Shown: positions 9,097 to 16,579 of the stretch, one piece after another
Position numbering within the stretch: position 1 is the first letter of the stretch
Layout of the letters: every line of letters starts with the position of its first letter
Assembly: GCF_009827495.1 (NCBI RefSeq)
Contig: NZ_WTZA01000002.1
Coordinates: forward strand, 186,001 to 250,000
Length of the DNA: 64,000 nucleotides
Reading direction: 5' to 3'
DNA from: Tsuneonella aeria
Lineage (GTDB): Bacteria; Pseudomonadota; Alphaproteobacteria; Sphingomonadales; Sphingomonadaceae
The notes under the pieces: generated by a model
Told to the model about the DNA's origin: nothing
Databases searched by the model: none
The model's input: the letters and a program-made list of their open reading frames with translations, nothing else
Program-made: the position numbers and the translations under genes

Positions 9097-9549
9097 ATGC
9101 CGGGCTTGTGGTTCGATGATTTGAGAGTGGGGCAGACCTTCGATCATCCGATCCGGCGGACGGTTACCGAAACCGACAACCTGCTGTTCACGACGCTCAG
9201 CCACAATCCCGCCGCGCTGCACCTCGACGCGGAATACATGAAGGGCAGCGAATACGGGCGGGTGCTGGTCAATTCGTGCTTTACACTGTCGCTGATGGTG
9301 GGGGTGTCGGTCGGCGATACGACGCTCGGCACGGCCATCGCAAACCTGGGTTGGGACGAAGTCCGCTTCCCCGCCCCGGTCTTTGTCGGCGACACCTTGC
9401 GGATCGAAACGGAAGTGGTGGAATTGCGGGAAAGTCGGTCCCGTCCCGAAGCCGGCATCGTGACCTTTGCCCACCGGGCATACAATCAAGACGGCACGCT
9501 GGTCGCGCAATGCAAGCGCAGCGGTCTTCAGCGGCGGACCCCGGCATGA
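9097..9549 (+). CDS. MaoC-family dehydratase
   Basis: 150-residue hot-dog-fold enoyl-CoA hydratase/dehydratase. The hydratase motif region reads TETDNLLFTTLSHNPAALHLD near residues 24-45, with the Asp and His that activate water. ATG at 9097 follows GAGGAG. It overlaps the next gene by 4 bp (ATGA), so both proteins are probably made together. MaoC proteins paired with a CitE/Mcl-type lyase usually act on branched C4-C5 dicarboxyl-CoA compounds such as mesaconyl-CoA; which substrate applies here cannot be read from the sequence. Confidence 0.9.
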   Translation: MPGLWFDDLRVGQTFDHPIRRTVTETDNLLFTTLSHNPAALHLDAEYMKGSEYGRVLVNSCFTLSLMVGVSVGDTTLGTAIANLGWDEVRFPAPVFVGDTLRIETEVVELRESRSRPEAGIVTFAHRAYNQDGTLVAQCKRSGLQRRTPA

Positions 9550-10448
9550 CCAGCACCGCCGCGCGCCCGCTCCGCTCGTTCCTGTTCATTCCGGCCGACA
9601 GCCAGAAGAAGCTGGCCAAGGTCGCCGAATGCGGCGCCGATGCGGTGATTCTCGACCTCGAAGATGCGGTCGCACCCGCGGCGAAGGATGATGCCCGCCA
9701 CCAGCTCGCCGAATTCCTCCACGGTTTTGACCGCAGCAAGCCGGGTGCGCCGGAGCTTTGGGTCCGGATCAATCCGCTCGACAGCGGACTGGCCGAATAC
9801 GATCTCGCCGCGGTTGTTCCGGCAGGCGTGCAGGGCATCATGCAGCCCAAGCCCGACGGGCCGGCGGACGTCGCGAAGCTTTCCAGCCTGCTCGATCACA
9901 TGGAACTGGCGCACCGGGTACAGCCTGGTTCAATCGGGATCATTCCCGTCGCGACCGAGACCGCGATCGCGCCTTTCCGGCTGGGCGAGTACGCCGGCGC
10001 GGGGCTCACCCGGTTGCGCGGCCTGACCTGGGGAGCGGAGGACCTCGCCGCCGCGCTGGGTGCGACCGGGAACCGCGGCGCCGATGGCGAGTGGCTGTTT
10101 ACTTACCGCCTGGTGCGTTCTCTCACATTGATGGCGGCGCATGCGGCGGGCGTGCCGGCGATCGAGACGCTGTATGCTGATTTCCGCGACACGGACGGGC
10201 TTCTTGCGTCGAGCCGGCAGGCGCGGAGCGAAGGGTTCAGTGGCCGCCTGGCGATTCATCCTGCTCAAGTCGCGCCGATCAACGAAGGCTTCACGCCGAG
10301 TGCGGAAGAAGTGGCGTTTGCCCAGCGCGTGGTCGCCGCATTCGATGCGGCGCCCGGCTCGGGCACAGTAGGCATCGACGGCAAGATGTTCGACAGGCCG
10401 CACCTGAAGTCGGCACTGCGCACCTTGGGCCTCGCGGGCCTGGTCTGA
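9546..10448 (+). CDS. HpcH/HpaI-fold CoA ester lyase (CitE/Mcl-like)
   Basis: 300-residue TIM-barrel lyase of the citrate lyase beta/malyl-CoA lyase family. It carries RSFLFIPADS at the N-terminus, the metal-binding LDLEDAV (about residues 36-42), RIN at the next strand, and the family motif TWGAEDLAAALGA near residues 165-177. The family cleaves malyl-CoA, methylmalyl-CoA or citramalyl-CoA. It starts inside the MaoC stop codon (ATGA overlap), which suggests that one pathway uses hydration followed by lyase cleavage. No dedicated CoA ligase or mutase lies nearby. Confidence 0.88.
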   Translation: MTSTAARPLRSFLFIPADSQKKLAKVAECGADAVILDLEDAVAPAAKDDARHQLAEFLHGFDRSKPGAPELWVRINPLDSGLAEYDLAAVVPAGVQGIMQPKPDGPADVAKLSSLLDHMELAHRVQPGSIGIIPVATETAIAPFRLGEYAGAGLTRLRGLTWGAEDLAAALGATGNRGADGEWLFTYRLVRSLTLMAAHAAGVPAIETLYADFRDTDGLLASSRQARSEGFSGRLAIHPAQVAPINEGFTPSAEEVAFAQRVVAAFDAAPGSGTVGIDGKMFDRPHLKSALRTLGLAGLV

Positions 10449-10453
10449 ACGCT

Positions 10454-10876
10454 GTGAGCGTCAGGATCGAACAGGGCGCGCTGATAATCGAAACGGCAGG
10501 TCGCGAACTGCTCGACATCACCGCCAGGATCACCGTGTGGCTGGCCAGCGCGCGGCTCGTGCGCGGGACGCTCAGCGTGTATTGTCGTCATACCAGCGCA
10601 GGCCTCTTGATAAGCGAAAACGCCGATCCCGCGGTGCTGCGCGATCTGCGACGCTGGCTCGATCGCCTGGCGCCGGAAACCGCAGGTTATGAACATGACG
10701 ACGAAGGGCCGGACGACATGCCCGCGCATATCAAGGCGATGTTGACGGGCGGTGCCCTCACCATTCCTTTCGCGGGAAACCGTCTGCTGCTCGGGACATG
10801 GCAGGCAATCTATCTCGCCGAACACCGGGCAAGGAGCCACAGGCGCGAGATCGTACTGACGGGGATTGGCGAGTGA
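10454..10876 (+). CDS. YjbQ family (UPF0047) protein
   Basis: 140-residue protein of the YjbQ/UPF0047 family, started by GTG at 10454, five bases after the lyase gene. The family hallmarks are visible: HTSAGLLISENADPAV (about residues 46-62), YEHDDEGPDDMPAHIKAML (about 78-96) and a C-terminal GTWQAIYLAEHR. Conserved histidines form the active centre. Members show weak thiamine-phosphate synthase activity, but the biological role is unclear. It overlaps the ROK kinase start by 4 bp (GTGA), so it sits in an operon running from MaoC to the fructokinase. Confidence 0.9.
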   Translation: MSVRIEQGALIIETAGRELLDITARITVWLASARLVRGTLSVYCRHTSAGLLISENADPAVLRDLRRWLDRLAPETAGYEHDDEGPDDMPAHIKAMLTGGALTIPFAGNRLLLGTWQAIYLAEHRARSHRREIVLTGIGE

Positions 10877-11766
10877 CCGGGCCCCTGATCGGCGCCGTCG
10901 AGGCCGGCGGCACGAAATGCGTCCTCGCCATCGCGGACAGCGACGGGAACATCATCGATAGGGACCGCCTGCCGACTGGGCGGCCCGAAGTTACGTTTGC
11001 CGCCCTGGCGACATTCTTCCGGGCAGCAGCCGAGCGGCATGGCGCCATCGGGGCATTCGGCATCGGCACGTTCGGCCCCGTTTCGCTGGACGAAACTTCC
11101 CCGGGCTGGGGCACCCTCACCACCACGCCCAAGCCAGGTTGGCAGGGCGCTTCATGGCCCGACGCCTTCGCCAACTTCGGCGTTCCCCTGGCAATCGACA
11201 CCGATGTGAGCGCCGCGGCGCTTGGCGAATGGCTGCTGAGCGGGGGCAAAAGTACGCAATCCCTGGCCTACACGACTGTGGGCACGGGGATCGGAACCAG
11301 TATCCTGCGCGATGGCCTGCCGGTTCGTGGCATTTCGCACCTCGAAGGCGGCCACATTCGCGTGCCGCGTCAGCCGGGCGACGGGTTCGCGGGTGTCTGC
11401 CAATGGCATGGCGACTGCCTGGAAGGACTGGCAAGCGGCCCGGCAATCCAGGCCCGGTGGGGCGCAAGCCTCGACGCGCTCGGCCCGCAGGAGATCGAGA
11501 CCATAGCCGGCTATCTCGCGGAGCTCGCGGCCACGCTCGTGTTGTTGCACATGCCCGAGCGGCTGATCTTCGGCGGCGGCGTCAGCAAGGCGACCGGACT
11601 CCTACCAGCCCTGCGCCGCCTGACGGAGGAGCGTCTGGCCGGCTTTGTCGAGCACCGGGCACTCGACCCCGGGCTCGCGCGTTACATTGTGGCGCCGCAA
11701 TTGGGCGACGATGCCGGAATCCGCGGTGCCATCGAGATCGGCCGGCGGATTCTACCGCACGCGTGA
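10873..11766 (+). CDS. ROK-family fructokinase
   Basis: 297-residue sugar kinase started by a GTG that overlaps the yjbQ-like stop. It has the ROK phosphate loop AGGTKCVLAI (residues 11-20), the catalytic aspartate in AIDTD (D109/D111), and zinc ligands H161, C176, H179 and C182 (GHIRVP ... CQWHGDCLEGLASGP). The segment SPGWGTLTTTPKPGW is typical of the zinc-containing fructokinases (YdhR/Frk type), so fructose is the more likely substrate than glucose. It lies 77 bp upstream of zwf and could feed fructose-6-phosphate, through isomerisation, into the Entner-Doudoroff route encoded next. Confidence 0.87.
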   Translation: MTGPLIGAVEAGGTKCVLAIADSDGNIIDRDRLPTGRPEVTFAALATFFRAAAERHGAIGAFGIGTFGPVSLDETSPGWGTLTTTPKPGWQGASWPDAFANFGVPLAIDTDVSAAALGEWLLSGGKSTQSLAYTTVGTGIGTSILRDGLPVRGISHLEGGHIRVPRQPGDGFAGVCQWHGDCLEGLASGPAIQARWGASLDALGPQEIETIAGYLAELAATLVLLHMPERLIFGGGVSKATGLLPALRRLTEERLAGFVEHRALDPGLARYIVAPQLGDDAGIRGAIEIGRRILPHA

Positions 11767-11843
11767 ACAGGATTTGGCGACTGAGCCTTGTCCCGTTGTG
11801 ACGGCTTGCTAGGCCGGTCCGGCCGTCGATCTGCAGGAGGGCC

Positions 11844-13307
11844 ATGACAGACAGCGCCGCTCAATCCACCCGTTTCACGGCCGATCGGCTGCTGGTGTTC
11901 GGCGCCACGGGCGACCTTTCCCAGCGTATGCTGCTGCCCTCGCTCTGTGCGCTGTCCCACGACGGGCTGCTGTCGTCCGCGTTGAAGATCACCGGCACGG
12001 CACGTTCGGCGATGTCGGACGCGGAGTTCCGGAATTTCGCCAGGGCGGCACTGGAGAAACATCTGCCCGCCAATCGGCGCGGCGGGATGGCCGATTTTCT
12101 CAATCGCCTCGCCTATCAGCCGCTCGATGCTTCGACCGTGGAAGGCTTCGATGCACTGGCGCAAAAAGTCGGCACGCCGAAACAGGGGCTGGCGATCTTC
12201 CTTTCGACCGCGCCCAGCCTGTTCGAACCGACGATCGCGGGTCTCCAGTCGGCCGGACTTACCGGCGCAAACGTGCGGATCGGCCTCGAAAAGCCGCTCG
12301 GCAGCGATCTTGCCAGCAGCCGCGAGATCAATGATGCCGTCGCCGCAGCGTTCAGTGAGGACCGGATTTTCCGGATCGACCATTATCTCGGCAAGGAGAC
12401 GGTCCAGAACCTGCTGGCGCTGCGCTTCGCCAACCTGCTGTTCGAACCGATCTGGAACGCGAACTACATCGATCATGTCCAGATAACGGTCGCCGAAACC
12501 GTCGGGCTGGAAAGCCGGGTGGCGTACTACGACGACAGCGGCGCACTGCGGGACATGGTGCAGAACCACATGCTCCAGTTGCTGGCACTGGTGGCGATGG
12601 AGCCGCCGACCAGTTTCGACGCCACCGCGGTGCGTGACGAGAAAGTGAAAGTCCTGCGCTCCCTGCGCCGGGTGGAGGAAAGCGAATCGGTCACAGGTCA
12701 GTATCGCACGGGCGTCGTCGGCGGGAAAAGCGTGCCCGGATATGACGAGGAACTGGGCAAGGATTCCGAGACCGAAACCTTCGTCGCGATCAAGGCGCAC
12801 GTCGATAACTGGCGTTGGAAAGGAGTGCCGTTCTACCTGCGCACCGGAAAGCGGCTGCCCGAACGCGTGACGGAGATCGTCATTCAGTTCCGCTGCGTGC
12901 CCCATTCCATTTTCCAGAGCCGCGGTGCCCGGACCCAGCCCAATCGCCTCGTCATCGGCATCCAGCCGGAAGAAAACATCCACCTCTCGCTCATGGCGAA
13001 AGTGCCGGGGCTCGACCGCGAGGGCATCCGCCTGCGTCCGGTGCCGCTGGACATTTCGATGCCCGATGCTTTCGCCGGCGCAGTGAAGCGTATCGCCTAC
13101 GAACGCCTGCTTCTCGACCTTCTGGAAGGTGACCAGACCCTCTTCGTCCGCCGTGACGAGGTGGAGGCGCAATGGGAATGGATCGATGCAATCCGCGCGC
13201 TCTGGGCGAGGGAGGGGCTGACCCCGCGCGCTTACCCCGCAGGGCATTGGGGGCCGAGCGCCGCAATCGCCCTGGTCGAACGCGACGGGATAAGCTGGCA
13301 TGAATAA
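11844..13307 (+). CDS. zwf: Glucose-6-phosphate 1-dehydrogenase
   Basis: 487-residue NADP-dependent enzyme that oxidises glucose-6-phosphate to 6-phosphogluconolactone, the entry step of the Entner-Doudoroff and oxidative pentose phosphate routes. The nucleotide-binding start GATGDLSQRMLLPSL and the active-site signature RIDHYLGKE (about residues 177-185) are both intact. Length is normal. ATG at 11844 is preceded by GGAGG. The stop overlaps edd by 8 bp. Confidence 0.97.
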   Translation: MTDSAAQSTRFTADRLLVFGATGDLSQRMLLPSLCALSHDGLLSSALKITGTARSAMSDAEFRNFARAALEKHLPANRRGGMADFLNRLAYQPLDASTVEGFDALAQKVGTPKQGLAIFLSTAPSLFEPTIAGLQSAGLTGANVRIGLEKPLGSDLASSREINDAVAAAFSEDRIFRIDHYLGKETVQNLLALRFANLLFEPIWNANYIDHVQITVAETVGLESRVAYYDDSGALRDMVQNHMLQLLALVAMEPPTSFDATAVRDEKVKVLRSLRRVEESESVTGQYRTGVVGGKSVPGYDEELGKDSETETFVAIKAHVDNWRWKGVPFYLRTGKRLPERVTEIVIQFRCVPHSIFQSRGARTQPNRLVIGIQPEENIHLSLMAKVPGLDREGIRLRPVPLDISMPDAFAGAVKRIAYERLLLDLLEGDQTLFVRRDEVEAQWEWIDAIRALWAREGLTPRAYPAGHWGPSAAIALVERDGISWHE

Positions 13308-15105
13308 CCTCAACGACGTTATCCACCGCGTGACTCAGCGCGTGATCGCCAACAGCGGGAATAGCCGCGCCCGCTATCTCGAACTCATGGAGCGAGAGCG
13401 GGAGCGGCACCCGAACCGCGATACGCTGGGATGCTCCAACCTGGCCCATGGCTTCGCCGCCGCCCTGGAGGACAAGCCCGCTATCAAGAGCGGGCGCGGG
13501 GCGAATATTGCCATCGTCACCGCTTACAACGACATGCTGTCCGCCCATCAACCTTACGGCGCCTATCCGGCGCAGATGAAGATCTGGGCGCGCGAGGTCG
13601 GCGCGACGGCACAGGTCGCTGGGGGCACGCCCGCGATGTGCGATGGCGTGACTCAGGGACAGGATGGCATGGAGCTGTCGCTGTTCAGCCGCGACGCGAT
13701 CGCGCTGTCGACCGCGATCGCACTGAGCCACGCGATGTATGACGGCGTCGCGCTGCTCGGGATATGCGACAAGATCGTGCCCGGCCTCGTCATGGGCGCG
13801 CTGCGCTTCGGGCACTTGCCGGCGGTGTTCGTGCCCGGCGGGCCCATGCCGACCGGCATCGGGAACAAGGAGAAACAGAAAGTCCGCCAGCTCTATGCCG
13901 AGGGCAAGGCGACCCGCGCCGAACTGCTCGAGAGCGAAAGCGCCAGCTATCATTCGCCTGGCACTTGCACGTTTTACGGCACTGCCAATTCCAACCAGAT
14001 GATGATGGAGATGATGGGGCTCCACGTGCCCGGGGCAGCCTTCGTCCAACCGGGGACACCGCTGCGACAGGCGCTTACGCGGGCGGCGGTCCACCGGCTT
14101 GCGGCGGTGGCCGGGGACCCGGCGGCTTCGATGGCGCGAACCGTTGACGAGAAAGCCATCGTCAATGCCGCGATCGGGCTCCTGGCCACGGGCGGCTCGA
14201 CCAATCACGCCATCCACCTGCCGGCGATGGCGCGGGCCGCGGGGATTGCGTTCGACTGGAACGACCTCAGCGAACTCAGCGCCGCCGTTCCCCTGATCGC
14301 CCGTGTCTATCCGAACGGATCGGGCGACGTGAACCACTTCCACGCGGCGGGCGGGATCGGATACGTGATCGGGGAGCTGCTAGAAGCCGGGCTCGCGCAC
14401 CGGGACATCGCTACCATCTGGGGCGGCGACTTGTCGGAATATGCGAAGGAACCGTGGCTTGACGGCCAAACCCTGGCGTGGCGCGAAGTCGGCGCAAGCG
14501 GCGATCCCGACATGCTTCGCCCGCCATCGGACCCGTTCCTCCCCGATGGTGGCATGACGCTGGTGGAGGGCAATCTTGGCCGCGCCTGTTTCAAGACGAG
14601 CGCGGTCGATCCCGGGCGCTGGTCGATCGAGGCGCCGGCGCGCGTGTTCGACAGCCAGCACGCCGTGGCGGAGGCTTTCGCGACCGGCGAGCTCGATCGC
14701 GATGTCGTGGTCGTCGTCCGTTTCCAGGGACCGCGCGCCAACGGAATGCCCGAGCTTCACAAGCTGACCCCGCCGCTGGGCGTGCTCCAGGACCGCGGCT
14801 ACCGCGTCGCGCTGGTCACGGACGGGCGGATGAGCGGGGCGAGCGGTAAGGTCCCTGCCGCAATCCACTGCACGCCGGAGGCGCTGGGCGGTGGACCGCT
14901 CTCCCGCTTGCGCGATGGCGACATGGTGCGGTTGTGCGGCCACGCGGGCGTGCTCTCTACCAGCGCAGACCTGGAAAGCCGGGAGCCGCAGGGTCCGAGC
15001 GAAGACCTCCACGGCGTGGGACGCGAGCTTTTCGCGATGTTCCGTCTCGGCGCGGATTCGGCCGAGCGGGGGGCCAGTGCCATGCTGGCGGCGGGGGGGC
15101 TGTGA
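13300..15105 (+). CDS. edd: Phosphogluconate dehydratase (Entner-Doudoroff)
   Basis: 601-residue [4Fe-4S] dehydratase of the IlvD/Edd family that turns 6-phosphogluconate into 2-keto-3-deoxy-6-phosphogluconate. Family marks include YNDMLSAHQPY, GGTPAMCDGVTQGQ with a cluster cysteine, the GTCTFYGTANSNQMMMEMMG block and the C-terminal VTDGRMSGASGKVPAAIH. Length fits Edd (about 600) and not IlvD (about 560 or 615 with different ends), and the neighbours zwf and eda settle it. The stop codon shares one base with the eda ATG (TGATG). Confidence 0.97.
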   Translation: MNNLNDVIHRVTQRVIANSGNSRARYLELMERERERHPNRDTLGCSNLAHGFAAALEDKPAIKSGRGANIAIVTAYNDMLSAHQPYGAYPAQMKIWAREVGATAQVAGGTPAMCDGVTQGQDGMELSLFSRDAIALSTAIALSHAMYDGVALLGICDKIVPGLVMGALRFGHLPAVFVPGGPMPTGIGNKEKQKVRQLYAEGKATRAELLESESASYHSPGTCTFYGTANSNQMMMEMMGLHVPGAAFVQPGTPLRQALTRAAVHRLAAVAGDPAASMARTVDEKAIVNAAIGLLATGGSTNHAIHLPAMARAAGIAFDWNDLSELSAAVPLIARVYPNGSGDVNHFHAAGGIGYVIGELLEAGLAHRDIATIWGGDLSEYAKEPWLDGQTLAWREVGASGDPDMLRPPSDPFLPDGGMTLVEGNLGRACFKTSAVDPGRWSIEAPARVFDSQHAVAEAFATGELDRDVVVVVRFQGPRANGMPELHKLTPPLGVLQDRGYRVALVTDGRMSGASGKVPAAIHCTPEALGGGPLSRLRDGDMVRLCGHAGVLSTSADLESREPQGPSEDLHGVGRELFAMFRLGADSAERGASAMLAAGGL

Positions 15106-15719
15106 TGCGCAGGATGGACGCCATCCTGCGCATCGCCCCGGTAATCCCGGTCATCGTGATCGACGAGGTCGCGCACGCCCGTCCATTGGCGGAGGCCCTG
15201 GTTGCGGGTGGCCTGCCGGTGCTGGAAGTGACCATGCGCACCCCGGCCGCCCTCGGCGCGATCCGCGAGATGCGTCAGGTTCCCGGCGCCATCGTTGGGG
15301 CGGGCACGGTGACGAATGCGGGCCAGCTCGATGAGGCGTTGTCAGCGGGAAGCCAATTCGTCGTCTCGCCTGGACTGACCGAGCCGCTCGGCCGCGCGGC
15401 TATCGCGAGCGGGCTCCCGTTCCTGCCCGGCATCGCCAATGCGGCCGACATCATGCGCGGGCTGGATCTCGGGCTCACCCATTTCAAGTTCTTCCCCGCG
15501 ATGGCCGCAGGCGGAATTCCGGCCTTGACGGCGTTGGCGGCACCCTTCGGCCAGTGCCGGTTCTGTCCGACCGGGGGAATTGGACCGTCGAACGCAGGCG
15601 AATGGCTGGCGCTTGAGCCCGTGCTGTGCGTTGGCGGAAGCTGGGTGGCACCCAGGGGTATGCCAGATGTGTCGCAAGTGGAGGTCCTGGCGCGTGAGGC
15701 GGCTTCGCTCGCCCGATGA
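15105..15719 (+). CDS. eda: KDPG aldolase
   Basis: 204-residue class I aldolase that cleaves 2-keto-3-deoxy-6-phosphogluconate to pyruvate and glyceraldehyde-3-phosphate. The general base is E41 in LEVTMRTP and the Schiff-base lysine is K128 in HFKFFPA. The phosphate site GGIGPSNAGEW follows. It starts at the ATG overlapping the edd stop codon, so zwf-edd-eda form one translationally coupled unit. No 6-phosphogluconolactonase gene (pgl) is present in the cluster. Confidence 0.96.
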   Translation: MRRMDAILRIAPVIPVIVIDEVAHARPLAEALVAGGLPVLEVTMRTPAALGAIREMRQVPGAIVGAGTVTNAGQLDEALSAGSQFVVSPGLTEPLGRAAIASGLPFLPGIANAADIMRGLDLGLTHFKFFPAMAAGGIPALTALAAPFGQCRFCPTGGIGPSNAGEWLALEPVLCVGGSWVAPRGMPDVSQVEVLAREAASLAR

Positions 15720-15734
15720 GCGCAGCGCGCGCGT

Positions 15735-16499
15735 TCAGCGGCTGTCGAGCGCGTGGCCCACTGCCAGGCCACCGTTGCCGTAGAGGTAGGTTGCGTTGAA
15801 ATCGCCGAACTGTTCGAGGCGGCCTCTGTCGCGGGCCACCACCAGGCCGCGGCGAAACTCGGCTATTCCCTCGCGCCGAAGCTCGGAAAGCGCGCGGTTC
15901 ATGTGGATCGCGGTCGTGCCGCACATGTCCGCAAGATCGACCTGGCTGAGAGGAGAGCGAAACCCGTTGGGCCGCGCGAGCCCGACCATGTCGAGGCGTT
16001 GCCAAATCTCTGCCAGGCGATGCGCGACCCGCCGGCTGGCCTTGAGCTGTTCCAGCTTGAGCGTCCATTGCCGATGAATCGCGGCATCGAGCAGGGTAGA
16101 GAACCAGAACAGGCGCGAAAGATGCGGCTCGTCTTCGTGAATTCGGGCAATCCGCTCGTGCGGGACATATCCAACCCGTGCCGGCCCGATCGTCACCACG
16201 TCGTGGTCGAGACGTCGCAGCGCGAACGCATGAAGATCGACGAAATCGCCCGGGACCTGGATACCGACGACGTAACGACGATCGTTCTCCGTGATCGTGC
16301 GGACGATGAACCCGTCGATCAGCAGCGTGCTACGATGCGCGAGTTCGCCGCGGGCAATGATCCGGTGCGGCTTGTCGTAGCTGACGACTTCTTCGACCGC
16401 GGCTTCGAGCAGGTCCTTCTCGCGGGCGCCCATCGCATGACGCGATCGCCCCATCAGGAAGCGCCCCGTCAGGGGGTAAGTTGTAATGTCGTCCACCAC
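15735..16499 (-). CDS. Crp/Fnr-family transcriptional regulator
   Basis: 254 residues (start GTG 16499 or the adjacent GTG 16496, after AAGGGTGG). It has an N-terminal cyclic-nucleotide-binding-like beta roll (about 30-140: GFIVRTITENDRRYVVGIQVPGDFVDLH) and a C-terminal winged helix (about 170-235: LSQVDLADMCGTTAIHMNRALSELRREG). No cysteine cluster for an Fe-S centre is visible, so it is not an oxygen-sensing FNR. The cAMP-binding signature is also not recognisable; the ligand is unknown. It is convergent with eda and divergent from the DUF2339 gene across 80 bp. Regulation of the neighbouring Entner-Doudoroff genes is possible but unproven. Confidence 0.87.
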   Translation of the reverse strand: MVDDITTYPLTGRFLMGRSRHAMGAREKDLLEAAVEEVVSYDKPHRIIARGELAHRSTLLIDGFIVRTITENDRRYVVGIQVPGDFVDLHAFALRRLDHDVVTIGPARVGYVPHERIARIHEDEPHLSRLFWFSTLLDAAIHRQWTLKLEQLKASRRVAHRLAEIWQRLDMVGLARPNGFRSPLSQVDLADMCGTTAIHMNRALSELRREGIAEFRRGLVVARDRGRLEQFGDFNATYLYGNGGLAVGHALDSR

Positions 16500-16579
16500 G
16501 TTCCACCCTTAGTGATCGGACGGGGGATTTGGTTCCGGCAAAGCTTGCATAATTCGCCCCGCGGGGGGAGCGTGGCGCG

